Shown here: positions 34,601-42,707 of the stretch, piece by piece
Position numbering within the stretch: the stretch's first letter is position 1
Layout: every line of letters begins with the position of its first letter
Origin: Candidatus Sulfotelmatobacter sp.
GTDB taxonomy: Bacteria; Acidobacteriota; Terriglobia; Terriglobales; Acidobacteriaceae
DNA length: 45,481 nucleotides
Assembly: GCA_030039165.1 (NCBI GenBank)
Contig: JASHQM010000225.1
Location: 1 to 45,481 of the forward strand
Direction of reading: 5' to 3'
The notes under the pieces: generated by a model
What the model saw: the letters and a program-made list of their open reading frames with translations, nothing else
Databases searched by the model: none
What the model was told of the DNA's origin: nothing
Translations under genes and position numbers: made by a program

Positions 34601-36138
34601 ACGGTATGTTCTATGAGCACGGTACGCCCAAAGAAGCCAACACCGGCTCTCTGGAAGGCGGCCCGCCGCTGAACCTTACGATGACACAAACCGATCCCGC
34701 GCAAGGCTACGCTGGAATCGGCGGAGGTCTGGCATTCCCCATCGACGTTACTTCGATTCCCACGAAAACGGTTTGGACTTATGCACAACAATGGAGTCTG
34801 AGCGTACAGCACCAGTTTCCAAAGGAGATGGTCGGCACGATTGCGTATGTCGGCAGCAAAGGCACCCACCTTTCAGCAGAACTGCAACTCAATCAATTGC
34901 CGGTTCCGCCGGTCGGGCCCGATAGCGGTATCTTTCTAAATGGTAATCCGTTTGCCGCGGGACAGCCGATCACGCAAGCCGATTGCAACAGTTACACCGG
35001 AGGCGTGAACGGTAACGATACTGGATACACTTACGGTAGCTTCACGCTCGTCAACGGCACGATTGTCACGCCGTCGGAGCCAGCCTGGCTTAATCTGGCG
35101 GCCGCTTGCTACACGTACGACCCAGCAAAGTTGCCTCCGCCCAGCGCGTTGCGCACCTTTGCTCCGGGCATTGGGCGTGTGCTTTCCCTGCAAGACATTG
35201 CCGACTCGCAATACCACGCCTTGCAAGCCACGCTGCGCCGTACTCGGGGCCCACTTACCGTCGGGGCCTCATACACTTACAGCCACTCGTTCGACGACTC
35301 CTCCGACCGCTCGGACGCGTCTTTTGTCAACTCCGCGAATATTAAGTCCGAATGGGCAAGCTCCAACTTCGATCAACGCCATCTTCTGACGCTGAACTAC
35401 ATTTACGCCCTTCCCAACTTGAGCGGCATCATTGAGCGTGGCGTCGGACGCGCTGACGATCCTCCCAGCGCCGGTTCCAAGGCGACCACATCTCAGAGCA
35501 ACTCGGGACTCCTCCACGTTCTGCTCGATGGCTGGGAGTACTCCGGCATCACCACATTTCAGTCGGGCACGCCTTTTACCGTCATCAACGGCGGCAGCAA
35601 CAACGGCATTTCTGTAGCTGACAATGCGGGCGTCGCCAACCTTGCCGGCGCGGGGTCCTATCCCGACGTCGTCGCTGACCCGCGCGGCCATGTTCCGACA
35701 TATGTCAACGGCGGCGCCAGCGTCGGACCATTGCTGTTCAATCCCGCCGCCTTTGCCGCACCTCAGGGCCTTACCTTTGGCGATGCGGGACGCAATTCCC
35801 TGAACAATCCTCATCGTTTGAATTTCGACATGAATCTGTTGAAGAACTTCAAGGTCACGGAAGGCAGCAACCTCGAATTTCGCGTGGAAGCCTTCAACAT
35901 TTTCAATCACACACAGTTCCGCATCTTTAACTCCAATATCGGCAATACAGCTTCGAACACCATCAACTGCTACGGCGGCCCCGGCGATACAGCCGCTGGA
36001 GGCTATACACCCATTCCCGGCGCGCCCGCGGGTACGCCACCGGTATTTGTGGATTGCACCACTGGCAGCGCGTTCTTGCACCCGGTCGACTCGCATCGTC
36101 CGCGAACGCTGCAATTAGGGTTGAAGTACTCGTTTTAA
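31681..36138 (+). CDS. Very large Oar-like TonB-dependent receptor with two regulatory domains
   Basis: 1485 residues from GTG 31681, chosen because GGGAG lies seven bases upstream; the in-frame GTG at 31675 is too close. Signal peptide about 1-23. Two carboxypeptidase-like regulatory domains occur instead of one: about 25-107 (GIVIVVSGSPVSGATISLEG) and about 160-243 (AVYGNVTDQTGAVISGGSAT). They are joined by an Ala/Pro/Thr-rich linker (about 108-157). The plug has GLNGRNFTQLIALAPGVSN, FDVDGSDVLNAG and YGRTASGTVLVTTKSGGP. The barrel ends LQLGLKYSF. Substrate unknown; oligosaccharide or protein-linked uptake is typical of the group. A pseudopilin gene starts 17 bases after its stop. Confidence 0.93.
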   Translation: MRFLCCLLVCTALISTKDYLLAAPADGSLHGIVIVVSGSPVSGATISLEGKGVAQAATTDVNGEFHIASLPAGSYKVKISATGFADFDVQVDVSGTVVTEVDAVLTPLPKPVETTPAVAAPPAGTPAAKPATAGETSAPAASASTTVAAPQAISVSAPQGKAAVYGNVTDQTGAVISGGSATVTGSAGPVKVNVNPRGQYVINGLAPGQYNLSVSAQGFAPFETVVTLSADQAVEIDATLQPPSAKTEVNVEAANAAQVQTESAHIEGTITEKEVVETGLNGRNFTQLIALAPGVSNQTGQDEAKVGVQGSVKYSVNGGRVEYNNFDVDGSDVLNAGLNGAESTLMVYPSLDSIQEVKVLTSNYGAQYGRTASGTVLVTTKSGGPKWHGGAYEFVRNEFFNARNYFDPPGKAPLYRRQDFGFTLGGPLSIPGVFNTQKKKLFFFWSEEFRLEKSPLGPGNEPGDFNQAVPTLAEREGDFSDVCPFVLPGTQTTFNRIQYPDCPSSRPLSTASIEPPATYYGNLLGATSGSVTTAQLNPASLTLLNSLIPLPNSSTGCNSSLAGKVNQQTGQPFIPCYVAAVSPPTYWREELGRIDYNISDKWQAAFRYIHDAWDTTTTNPQWSYFQTAAVHEQNFPTVENKLDGPGTSMVARLTATLTPKLVNELVASYVDSHITLNDVSGPGGNVGATVCRIQSGGVCPDGTTNGIGYIFNNGFGGNKLPALIVGGTNAAYGGNGFAVDTSYVPWEHTNPTYSLSDNLSAAISSHTVQVGLQAVDARRAETNNAIGSATGDLQGILSFTNLYGNGSGNAFADFLGQLLPTNLPQVYSFQQDSAQLKYYNNYYIVEPYVQDDWRANRHLTLNLGIRFSLFTNYHEENLNAWNWEQSAFSMSQAAGVKIAPVTNQGYGGGNIVYDGVPLTLPLAPNSVVTNGLVQCGKNGIPASCMSSHIFNPAPRVGFAWDPKGDGKTSIRGGYGMFYEHGTPKEANTGSLEGGPPLNLTMTQTDPAQGYAGIGGGLAFPIDVTSIPTKTVWTYAQQWSLSVQHQFPKEMVGTIAYVGSKGTHLSAELQLNQLPVPPVGPDSGIFLNGNPFAAGQPITQADCNSYTGGVNGNDTGYTYGSFTLVNGTIVTPSEPAWLNLAAACYTYDPAKLPPPSALRTFAPGIGRVLSLQDIADSQYHALQATLRRTRGPLTVGASYTYSHSFDDSSDRSDASFVNSANIKSEWASSNFDQRHLLTLNYIYALPNLSGIIERGVGRADDPPSAGSKATTSQSNSGLLHVLLDGWEYSGITTFQSGTPFTVINGGSNNGISVADNAGVANLAGAGSYPDVVADPRGHVPTYVNGGASVGPLLFNPAAFAAPQGLTFGDAGRNSLNNPHRLNFDMNLLKNFKVTEGSNLEFRVEAFNIFNHTQFRIFNSNIGNTASNTINCYGGPGDTAAGGYTPIPGAPAGTPPVFVDCTTGSAFLHPVDSHRPRTLQLGLKYSF

Positions 36139-36155
36139 TTCCGGATGCCAGCGTT

Positions 36156-36950
36156 ATGCGCATTGCAGTTCCAAGTCGCAGAAGGGGCGAGCGGGGATAC
36201 GTTCTGCTCTCGCTCTTATTGGGAGCCTCTCTGCTTGTAATTGCAGCAGCAGCGGTGGCGCCAAGAATTGCCCTCGAGATTCGCCGCGACCAGGAAGCGG
36301 AACTGATTCACCGCGGCGCTCAATACCGGCGTGCCATACGCCGCTTTGCTAAACAAACCGGACGTTATCCCGTGACGCTGCAAGATCTGGACGATACCAA
36401 CGGCGTACGCTTCCTGCGCCGGCATTACAAGGATCCCATCACTGGCAAGGATTTTAATATTCTGCGCATGTCGGCAACTCCAGCAGCGATGGGAACCAGC
36501 CTCAGCGCGTCGAGTCTGCAGGCAGCGAATGGAGACCGATCCACCGGTGGCCAGCAATCTTCCGATTCGGATGCATCGGAGGGTAGCTCCGGTCAATCAT
36601 CGGATGCGGCAATTCCAATTCAGCCACACTCCGAATTCGCCGCAGCAGAGAATCACGCTCTGCAGTCATCCCCCGCGGAGGTGCCCACCCCCGCCAATGG
36701 CATTGGCTATGGGCTGATGATTGGCGTGGTCAGTACGAGCAAGGCGAGGACGATCCGCGAATTCAACCAGAAGGATCGCTACAACCAGTGGTATTTTTTC
36801 TACGACCCCTCGTTCGATCGCGGCTTTGAAGTCAACGGGCCCACACCATTGGTCCGGCCCCCTGCCAATCTGCAAGGCCCAGCCAGTTCAGCTTCGCCGG
36901 TCCAGCCGGGTACCGCTATTCAACAACCGGCTCCGAGTGTGCCGCAATAG
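36156..36950 (+). CDS. Pseudopilin-like protein
   Basis: 264 residues from ATG 36156. A basic leader ends at Gly14, then YVLLSLLLGASLLVIAAAAV forms the hydrophobic helix, a prepilin-type N-terminus (cleavage predicted between Gly14 and Tyr15). The usual Glu at mature +5 is Ser19, as in some minor pseudopilins. An amphipathic helix (RRDQEAELIHRGAQYRRAIRRF) and TGRYPVTLQDLDD resemble type II secretion pseudopilins. Residues about 110-190 are low-complexity Ser/Gly/Ala-rich, then a conserved-looking GYGLMIGVVS to YNQWYFFYDPSFDRG segment. It starts 17 bases after the large receptor stop, so probably co-transcribed; no other secretion gene is seen. Confidence 0.78.
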   Translation: MRIAVPSRRRGERGYVLLSLLLGASLLVIAAAAVAPRIALEIRRDQEAELIHRGAQYRRAIRRFAKQTGRYPVTLQDLDDTNGVRFLRRHYKDPITGKDFNILRMSATPAAMGTSLSASSLQAANGDRSTGGQQSSDSDASEGSSGQSSDAAIPIQPHSEFAAAENHALQSSPAEVPTPANGIGYGLMIGVVSTSKARTIREFNQKDRYNQWYFFYDPSFDRGFEVNGPTPLVRPPANLQGPASSASPVQPGTAIQQPAPSVPQ

Positions 36951-36996
36951 ATGGCTACAGTGAGGTTGACGAAGAACGACGGGAACCCGCGGGCAA

Positions 36997-37021
36997 AAAC
37001 CGCGGCATGACGCCGCGGTTT
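36997..37021. terminator. Bidirectional terminator-like hairpin
   Basis: AAACCGCGGC (36997-37006), loop ATGAC, GCCGCGGTTT (37012-37021): a perfect 10-bp stem with A/T flanks, placed between the convergent pseudopilin and lysine-rich genes. The T-run is short, so efficiency is uncertain. Confidence 0.7.
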
Positions 37022-37058
37022 GGATGCCTGTCGAAAAAAGAGCCTTCCGCAAAAATGG

Positions 37059-37430
37059 TTAGCGCCGGCGACCCTTTTTGGCCTTCTTCTTCGCTTTTTT
37101 TGCCTTCTTCGCCGGCTTTCGTACAGCTTTCTTGCGAGCCTTTTTTGCCCGTTTCTTTTTCGCTGGCTTGGATTTCTTTTTCGCAACTTTCTTCTTCTTC
37201 GCAGGCGGCTTCCTCGAACCACCGCCGGCTGGGGTGGAGGGTTTGGGTGCAGGAGGCGGCGGAGGCGTAGGCTCAGCGGGTTCGCTCATCGCCGGCTCCG
37301 CCATTCCCGGCTCTTCCTCTTCTTCCTCTTCCTCTTCGAAATCCTCTTCCAGCGATTCGCTGTAGGCGCCAGAGTCGCCGAACTCTTCGTCTTCATCACG
37401 GGCGTAAAGCGTGGGGTCGTAGAACGTCAT
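37059..37430 (-). CDS. Charge-segregated Lys-rich protein (histone H1-like tail)
   Basis: 123 residues from ATG 37430, with AGGAGG five bases upstream and a clear upstream -10. Residues 1-50 are strongly acidic (nine consecutive Glu at about 32-40). Residues 51-72 are Pro/Ala-rich. Residues 73-123 are Lys/Ala/Pro repeats with over half Lys/Arg, ending GRRR. The basic half resembles eukaryotic H1 tails and bacterial Lys-rich DNA-binding proteins, so nucleic-acid binding or condensation is inferred. The acidic half could shield or chaperone it. The opposite strand is also open over this length because of Lys codon bias, but it has no start signals. No named family recognised. Confidence 0.7.
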   Translation of the reverse strand: MTFYDPTLYARDEDEEFGDSGAYSESLEEDFEEEEEEEEEPGMAEPAMSEPAEPTPPPPPAPKPSTPAGGGSRKPPAKKKKVAKKKSKPAKKKRAKKARKKAVRKPAKKAKKAKKKAKKGRRR

Positions 37431-37535
37431 TGCTCCTCCTGATCTTGTTTGGCCTCCAGACGCGACAACGGAGCGCCGGGTTGCCGGGCATGGAAATTAA
37501 AAGACCACCAGAAACTTGCTCTGTAACGGCGGGCG

Positions 37536-37566
37536 ATTATAGCACGACGTTTGGTGCAGCCTGCAA
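37536..37566 (-). promoter_or_regulatory. Probable promoter of the Lys-rich protein gene
   Basis: TTGCAG (37566-37561), 19-bp spacer, TATAAT (37541-37536) on the minus strand, about 105 bases before the start codon. The -10 is perfect and the -35 matches four of six positions. Confidence 0.5.
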
Positions 37567-37675
37567 GGGCCAACATCACACTAGCCTGCTTATCCTGTTA
37601 ACACACGGCGCAGGCGAATGGAAGAAGATTCTATGTGCATCGCCTTTGGGTGCGGTGAAACCACTCCGGAGAGTC

Positions 37676-39679
37676 TTAATGGGTGGTCTGCACGAATAGG
37701 ATCATGCCCGGACGAAGAGTTGCAATATTGCCATTAGTGCGTCTGAGCGACGCAACGGTAGTGTTATAGGCAGTGGCGATCGAGTAAAGGGTTTCACCTG
37801 ACTTCACCGTGTGGCGCAGAATGGCAGTTTCGCCATCAGACGCCTGAGACTCGCGCTCTCGAGCTTTGCTCTTCGCCGCACTGGTGCTCGCCATTTGTGT
37901 TGTTTTGCTGGACTGCGCCGATCTGGAGGAGGCCGTGACGGCTGGCTCACTGCTCGGCGTTACTGGCAGATGAAGAAGCAATATCCTCCGGCCGCTGAGG
38001 CTGTTGCCATTCAGGCCGTTCCATCGGCGCAACATCTGCGGAGACACGCCAAGGTTTTCGGCCACAGTTTCGACCGTATCGCCTTTGTGTACCCGATAGC
38101 GCGTAATCCGTCGCGCGTAAGTAATCTTGTCGCCGAGAGGATGTTTGCCGACGGCCACAGGAATGATCAAGTGCGAACCAGCCTCGAGCTCTGAACCATC
38201 AAGCTGGTTAGCCGCAACTATTGCGTTTGTAGTCACACGATAACTACGACCGAGCGAAGCCAGCGTTTCCCCAGTCTGGACTTTGTGATAGCGCCACCAC
38301 AGCCGCATGTCGGCGGGAATAGTGGCAATTGCCGCCTGATACTGATCCCCAGTCCCGGGCGGTACGTGGAGCTCAAACTTCCCTTGTTTGGGCGTGCTTA
38401 GGCGCAACAGGCCGGGGTTTAGTTCCTGAATCTGCGCGGGGGTGGCATCCACGCACTCAGCTACCAGCCTCAGGTCCACAGGGTAGTCGATGCCTACTGT
38501 ATCGTAGGTCAGCGGCTCATCCAGGGAAACATCCTCGAACCCGTACTGCGAGAGGTTCTTGGTCATGATGGTCACGGCCAGGATAATCGGGACGTAGTTC
38601 CGGGTTTCCTTCGGCAGGACGTTGCGCCGGTAAAGCTCCCAGAAGTCTGCGTAGCCCGTCCGCTTGACCGCAGCCTGAACCGTGCCCGGACCGGAGTTAT
38701 ACGCCGCCATGGCCAGATACCAATCGCCGAACTGGGCATAAAGGTCTTTCAGGTGACGGGCCGCCGCGCGGGTTGATTTCACCGGATCCTGGCGATCATC
38801 TTCCCATTGATTGCGCTGCAATCCATATCCTCGCGCGCGGCTGCCCATGAATTGCCATATGCCTCGGGCTCCGGCGCGCGATACGGCCAGAGGATGAAAC
38901 CCGGATTCCGCCTGCGCCAGATAAATCAGATCCTGGGGAACGCCTTCCTGCTTCAGGATCGGCAGCATCATCTCCCGATAGCGACCGGAGCGAGCATAGG
39001 CGCGTTCAAATGTTCCGCGACCGCGATTGGAAAAGTAGCTGATGTAGCCGGCAACCTGGTCCGTCATCATAAGCGGAAGATCGGAATGAGTGGATTTGAT
39101 CTCCGCCTGGACTTTCGCCATTACCTTGGGGTCGGCAGAAGGCGTAATGCCGTTGGTTTCGTCGATAGGCGCAGGTTCAGATTTCTGCGCCTCGCTATCC
39201 GGACCCAAACTGCCTAGATCGAGATGGTTCACGCCGTCGACAATGCGGTCGAACTCTTTTTCCAGGCGGTCGTCGGAGCGGATGTCGAGCTTGCTGTCCA
39301 GCAAAGCATTGAACGCGCCATCGAAATGTTCCTTGGCAGTCTCTACGTCACCGGCATGGTACGCGTTAAGCCCAGCTTGATAGTCGTTCTCGACCCTGAC
39401 GACCAAGTCGGAAACTGGATCGGAAGATGTGGTCTGGGTTTTCGAGTCAGTTTGAACCGAAGGCTCGGTCCTGATCGGTTGTACAACATCCCCCTTCTGG
39501 CTAGCCGGGGGCAGTGATTTCTGCGCTTCCTGCGGCGAAGAGCTTGTAGTCGCCGTGAGAGGAGGCGGTGGGGCTTTTGCGGAGAGTAACGAGGGTGGCT
39601 TTTGGGCTGTCTGGCAGGATGAGCCAAGCAGAGCCATAGCCGATAACGCCACCGTCATTGGGAGTTTTGCAACTCGCAT
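37676..39679 (-). CDS. Membrane-bound lytic murein transglycosylase (MltD-like, LysM)
   Basis: 667 residues. An N-terminal hydrophobic signal ends in LLGSSC (Cys22), so probably lipidated. A Pro/Ser-rich linker and helical segment (about 25-200) precede the Slt/GEWL catalytic domain (about 240-390), with catalytic Glu in AQAESGFHPLAVSRAGARGIWQFM and AAYNSGPGTVQAA. Three LysM domains follow: YHKVQTGETLASLGRSY, YRVHKGDTVETVAENLG and HTVKSGETLYSIATAYN, binding peptidoglycan. It cleaves the glycan backbone to 1,6-anhydromuropeptides. The N-terminal ~200 residues include a repeat-free acidic region not typical of MltD. ATG 39679 has no close Shine-Dalgarno. A TAGAAT (39731-39726) lies about 46 bases upstream. 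Confidence 0.93.
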   Translation of the reverse strand: MRVAKLPMTVALSAMALLGSSCQTAQKPPSLLSAKAPPPPLTATTSSSPQEAQKSLPPASQKGDVVQPIRTEPSVQTDSKTQTTSSDPVSDLVVRVENDYQAGLNAYHAGDVETAKEHFDGAFNALLDSKLDIRSDDRLEKEFDRIVDGVNHLDLGSLGPDSEAQKSEPAPIDETNGITPSADPKVMAKVQAEIKSTHSDLPLMMTDQVAGYISYFSNRGRGTFERAYARSGRYREMMLPILKQEGVPQDLIYLAQAESGFHPLAVSRAGARGIWQFMGSRARGYGLQRNQWEDDRQDPVKSTRAAARHLKDLYAQFGDWYLAMAAYNSGPGTVQAAVKRTGYADFWELYRRNVLPKETRNYVPIILAVTIMTKNLSQYGFEDVSLDEPLTYDTVGIDYPVDLRLVAECVDATPAQIQELNPGLLRLSTPKQGKFELHVPPGTGDQYQAAIATIPADMRLWWRYHKVQTGETLASLGRSYRVTTNAIVAANQLDGSELEAGSHLIIPVAVGKHPLGDKITYARRITRYRVHKGDTVETVAENLGVSPQMLRRWNGLNGNSLSGRRILLLHLPVTPSSEPAVTASSRSAQSSKTTQMASTSAAKSKARERESQASDGETAILRHTVKSGETLYSIATAYNTTVASLRRTNGNIATLRPGMILFVQTTH

Positions 39680-39897
39680 ACTTATCTATGAGATACGTGA
39701 TTCTCCCTTGCCGGTAAAAAACAGCATTCTATCAAAAATCCTAACCCGCTCTCGGCCTCGGGTCAACGCAGAAACCGGACAGTGGCTGGTTACTTTCGGC
39801 ACTCGGCGAGGTGACCATCCCATCGCGCTCTTGTCAGACGGGAGATCGCAAAGGTTAGCGACACAATCTAATCGGCGTTCTGCCAGGCAGTTTCGCT

Positions 39898-40335
39898 TTA
39901 TACCCTCCAATAATCGGGCCGCCATAGCTGAATCGACTTCTTGATATCCGCAAGTGAGAGCCGGTCGGAAAGAGTGCGATCTACCAGGTGAGACACCTCA
40001 GCATCGGAGGCAAACCGAAGACCAATTAGCTGCTGCTCGGTTAGCTCGGGAATGCGCGAACGCAGCGGTTCAGGCAATAGCAATCCCAACCTCAGCCGTT
40101 CTTCGAGCCGAATCACCCGGTCTTGCACCTTCAACGAATAAAGCCGCATTTTGAAGATTGCTACAGTCGCTCCTGCGATCAGTAGAAAGCGCCATCCAGA
40201 AATCCAACCCGGGTGGTACCAGAACATGGCAATGGCCGCGAATGTCGATCCTCCGAAAATCGGAACTAGAAAAAAGTGAAAGAGTGGATCCAGGCGGGCA
40301 TGGTTGGCGAAAGTCTGGGGTTTTCTTTCGGCCAT
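39898..40335 (-). CDS. Small two-helix membrane protein (DUF6526-like)
   Basis: 145 residues from ATG 40335. FANHARLDPLFHFFLVPI at about 9-26, two transmembrane segments (about 17-42 and 48-64), then a cytosolic amphipathic part with RLEERLRLGLLLPEPLRSRI and SDAEVSHLVDRTLSDRLSLADIKKSI. The 'NHAR..PLFHF' opening matches a family of unknown function that I recall as DUF6526; not verified. The upstream open frame to 40533 covers the quinone oxidoreductase start and is not used. It is divergent from the quinone oxidoreductase gene; the shared 73-base gap must hold both promoters. Confidence 0.7.
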   Translation of the reverse strand: MAERKPQTFANHARLDPLFHFFLVPIFGGSTFAAIAMFWYHPGWISGWRFLLIAGATVAIFKMRLYSLKVQDRVIRLEERLRLGLLLPEPLRSRIPELTEQQLIGLRFASDAEVSHLVDRTLSDRLSLADIKKSIQLWRPDYWRV

Positions 40336-40408
40336 AAGAAGAAGGCTCCTTTGTGGATGTGTCAGTGTAGCAGAATCTTTTCGTGGTTCCACCGAATCCA
40401 AGCCGACC

Positions 40409-41377
40409 ATGAAAGCCATCCAGGTGAAACAAGTGGGCGGACCCGAGGTCATGGAGTTGGTCGACCTTTCCATTCCGCAGCCAAAGTCAAACGAGGCGGT
40501 GGTGAAGCTCTCGGCTGCCGGAGTCAACTTCATCGACGTCTACAATCGCGAGGGCCGATACAAGATTCCGCTGCCGTTTGTTTTGGGCCAGGAAGGCGCA
40601 GGGGTAGTCACTGCGCTTGGCGGCGATGTGAAGTCAATCAAGGTGGGCGATCGTGTTGCCTGGGCGAGCCAACTCGGAGCGTACGCCGAATACGCCGCGG
40701 TGCCCGCCGAGCGGCTTGTGCCTGTCCCCAAGGGAACCAGTGATCGCGACGCTGCGGCCGCGATGCTTCAAGGCATGACCGCGCATTATCTCTCGCACAG
40801 TACCTATCCTCTGAAACGTGGCGACACCGCTCTTATTCATGCGGCCGCCGGCGGCGTGGGCCTGTTTCTGGTACAGATGGCGCACAACATCGGCGCGCGG
40901 GTAATCGGCACGGTATCTACCGACGAGAAAGCCAAGCTGGCACGCGATGCTGGCGCAGATGATGTAATCCTCTACACGCAAACAGATTTCGAAACCGAAA
41001 CCAAACACCTGACCGGCGGCAAGGGCGTCGATGTCGTCTACGATTCCGTCGGCAAAACTACCTTCGAGAAGGGACTGAATCTTCTGCGCCCGCGCGGCAT
41101 GATGGTGCTATTCGGCGGCTCCAGCGGCGCCGTCCCACCCTTCGATTTAATCGTTCTCTCTCAAAAAGGTTCCCTCTATCTCACCCGTCCCACGCTGGGC
41201 CATTACACGGCGACACGCGATGAATTGCTGGAGCGCTCCGGCGCGGTATTCGACATGATCGCGAAAGGAAAGCTAACGCTGCGCATCGAGCACACTTATC
41301 CTCTGGCCGAAGCGCAGAAAGCGCATCGCGATCTGGAGGGACGGAAGACAACCGGCAAACTGCTGCTCATACCGTAG
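40409..41377 (+). CDS. NADPH:quinone oxidoreductase (zinc-independent MDR family)
   Basis: 322 residues. Medium-chain reductase fold: GroES-like N-terminal domain with AAGVNFIDVYNREGRY and VLGQEGAGVV, then a Rossmann domain with AAAGGVGLFLVQMA (145-158) for NADPH. It lacks the structural-zinc Cys cluster, as usual for QOR/zeta-crystallin. It reduces quinones by one electron or detoxifies enals. ATG 40409 starts MKAIQVKQVGGPEVMELVD, typical of the family. Convergent with the FKBP gene, 32 bases apart. Confidence 0.92.
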   Translation: MKAIQVKQVGGPEVMELVDLSIPQPKSNEAVVKLSAAGVNFIDVYNREGRYKIPLPFVLGQEGAGVVTALGGDVKSIKVGDRVAWASQLGAYAEYAAVPAERLVPVPKGTSDRDAAAAMLQGMTAHYLSHSTYPLKRGDTALIHAAAGGVGLFLVQMAHNIGARVIGTVSTDEKAKLARDAGADDVILYTQTDFETETKHLTGGKGVDVVYDSVGKTTFEKGLNLLRPRGMMVLFGGSSGAVPPFDLIVLSQKGSLYLTRPTLGHYTATRDELLERSGAVFDMIAKGKLTLRIEHTYPLAEAQKAHRDLEGRKTTGKLLLIP

Positions 41378-41409
41378 ATGTCTCGTCGGTGAATTTCAAG
41401 CCGGTTGAG

Positions 41410-42279
41410 CTACTTCTTTGGGCCGCTCGATCCGCCGGTTCCTTCGCCTTTTCCCTCGCTCTCAATTGAGAGCAACTCGACTTCGAATATCAGGGTTTCG
41501 TTCGGGCCAATATCACCGCCGGCTCCACGCTCGCCATAGGCCAGAGTAGGTGGAAGAAAAAGTTCCCACTTTGATCCCACTGGCATGAGTTGCAGCGCCT
41601 CGGTCCAGCCTTTGATAACGCCGGTAACCGGAAATGTGGAGGGCTGGCCGCGTTTGTACGAGCTGTCGAATTCTTTGCCATCGACGAGCGTGCCTCGATA
41701 ATTCACCGTCACTTTATCGTTCGCCGTAGGCTTTGCTCCCGTGCCTTCTTTCAAAATCTTGTATTGCAAGCCGTCGGGCAAAACTTTGACCCCTTCTTTA
41801 TTCTTGTTCGCTGCCAGAAACGCTTCTCCGGCTTTCTGATTCGCTGCTCCTTCCTGTTGCATAGTCGCCTGGCGCTTTTTCATCATCTCGTCGCGCTCTG
41901 CGCCAATGGCGGCCTGCGCTTCTTCATCGGTGAGCAGAGTTTTGTCGCCGGCCAGGGCGTCTTTCATGCCGCGCGCCAGAATGCTCGGGTCGACGGGAAT
42001 TGATTCCTTCTTGTAGTTTTCTCCCATCTTCATGCCAACGGCGTAACTGAACTTGTCTTTCTGTGTTTTAAGGGAGGGAGCGGCACTTTTGGCAGCCGTG
42101 GCCGACTGCGTTTTCGTCGCGGATCCTGAAGATTTTGCCGGGGCAGATTGAGTCGAGGTAGAAGAAGCCTGGCCTGAGGTTGAGGTTGTCGCCGCTGGAG
42201 TTTGCTGTGCCGGACCGTTCGACGGCAGCAGAATTCCAGCTGCAAGTAGAGCTAGTGCTGATATGGAAATTTTGTGCAT
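41410..42279 (-). CDS. FKBP-type peptidyl-prolyl cis-trans isomerase (Mip/FkpA-like)
   Basis: 289 residues from ATG 42279. Signal peptide about 1-24, Ser/Thr/Ala-rich linker (about 25-68), the FKBP N-terminal dimerisation domain (about 73-175, DKFSYAVGMKMGENYKK), then the catalytic FKBP domain (about 178-272) with VTVNYRGTLVDGKEFDSS, FPVTGVIKGWTEALQLMPVG, LAYGERGAGG and IFEVELLSI. A Gly-rich tail ends the protein. It is a periplasmic folding helper for outer-membrane or secreted proteins, plausible next to so many envelope genes. An upstream frame to 42384 is non-conserved. The Shine-Dalgarno is weak. Confidence 0.93.
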   Translation of the reverse strand: MHKISISALALLAAGILLPSNGPAQQTPAATTSTSGQASSTSTQSAPAKSSGSATKTQSATAAKSAAPSLKTQKDKFSYAVGMKMGENYKKESIPVDPSILARGMKDALAGDKTLLTDEEAQAAIGAERDEMMKKRQATMQQEGAANQKAGEAFLAANKNKEGVKVLPDGLQYKILKEGTGAKPTANDKVTVNYRGTLVDGKEFDSSYKRGQPSTFPVTGVIKGWTEALQLMPVGSKWELFLPPTLAYGERGAGGDIGPNETLIFEVELLSIESEGKGEGTGGSSGPKK

Positions 42280-42374
42280 GGAAGCATTGTCCCATCGGTG
42301 GAGATTCTCGGCAAATTGAGCCTTTTCGCGGGCGTGACTCTGAGCGCAGCGAAGCGGAAAGCCAACAGGCAAAA

Positions 42375-42393
42375 TCCCACGCATGGCGTGGGA
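42375..42393. repeat. Perfect short palindrome (REP-like hairpin)
   Basis: TCCCACGC, loop ATG, GCGTGGGA: 8-bp stem with a 3-base loop, no T-run. It sits 25 bases after a copy of the dispersed CTGAGCGCAGCG repeat, and the two may form one composite repeat element. Confidence 0.5.
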
Positions 42394-42600
42394 CCTTGGA
42401 AAAACAAGTGTGGCGAGCCGCTAATGACTTCGACCTGGGCAATGAACTATGAGTCCATTGGCGTGGCGCAACCAAACGGACGAGTACACGATCCTGCGCG
42501 CACCGATGAATAGCGGCCAGGTCGTGCCGGACTATCTCTCTGAAGCCAAAAGTCCCTAGCCTCTAAGGTATTCTCCCCATGATGCCGAGCTAATTGGCGA

Positions 42601-42606
42601 TATAAT
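42601..42606 (+). promoter_or_regulatory. Probable -10 element of the PQQ-propeller gene
   Basis: TATAAT about 100 bases before ATG 42708, no good -35. Transcription starting near 42613 would begin inside the GCGACGC/GCGTCGC dyad (42608-42614 and 42629-42635). Confidence 0.4.
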
Positions 42607-42707
42607 CGCGACGCCTTCGGCTGCACAAGCGTCGCCGGTAAACACGTCACCGCCCGCGAATTTTGTCTAGAAGACAAATCGGAAGTTTCGAAAATGAAGG
42701 GGACGCG

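Larger units (their letters stand above)
42280..42707. other. Intergenic region between FKBP and PQQ-propeller genes
   Basis: 428 bases, divergent promoters. It holds the dispersed CTGAGCGCAGCG repeat (42340-42351), a perfect hairpin TCCCACGC-ATG-GCGTGGGA (42375-42393), a TATAAT (42601-42606) for the plus gene, and a 5'-UTR hairpin GCGACGC/GCGTCGC (42608-42635). Short frames across it have no family match that I recognise. Confidence 0.55.

Noticed and set aside
35269..36114. Minus-strand open frame of 281 codons
   Set aside because: Antisense shadow of the large receptor's barrel; no recognisable motif.
37020..37442. Plus-strand open frame rich in Phe/Leu opposite the Lys-rich gene
   Set aside because: Lys codons read backwards give Phe/Leu, so hydrophobicity is an artefact. 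The minus strand has the promoter, AGGAGG and ATG.
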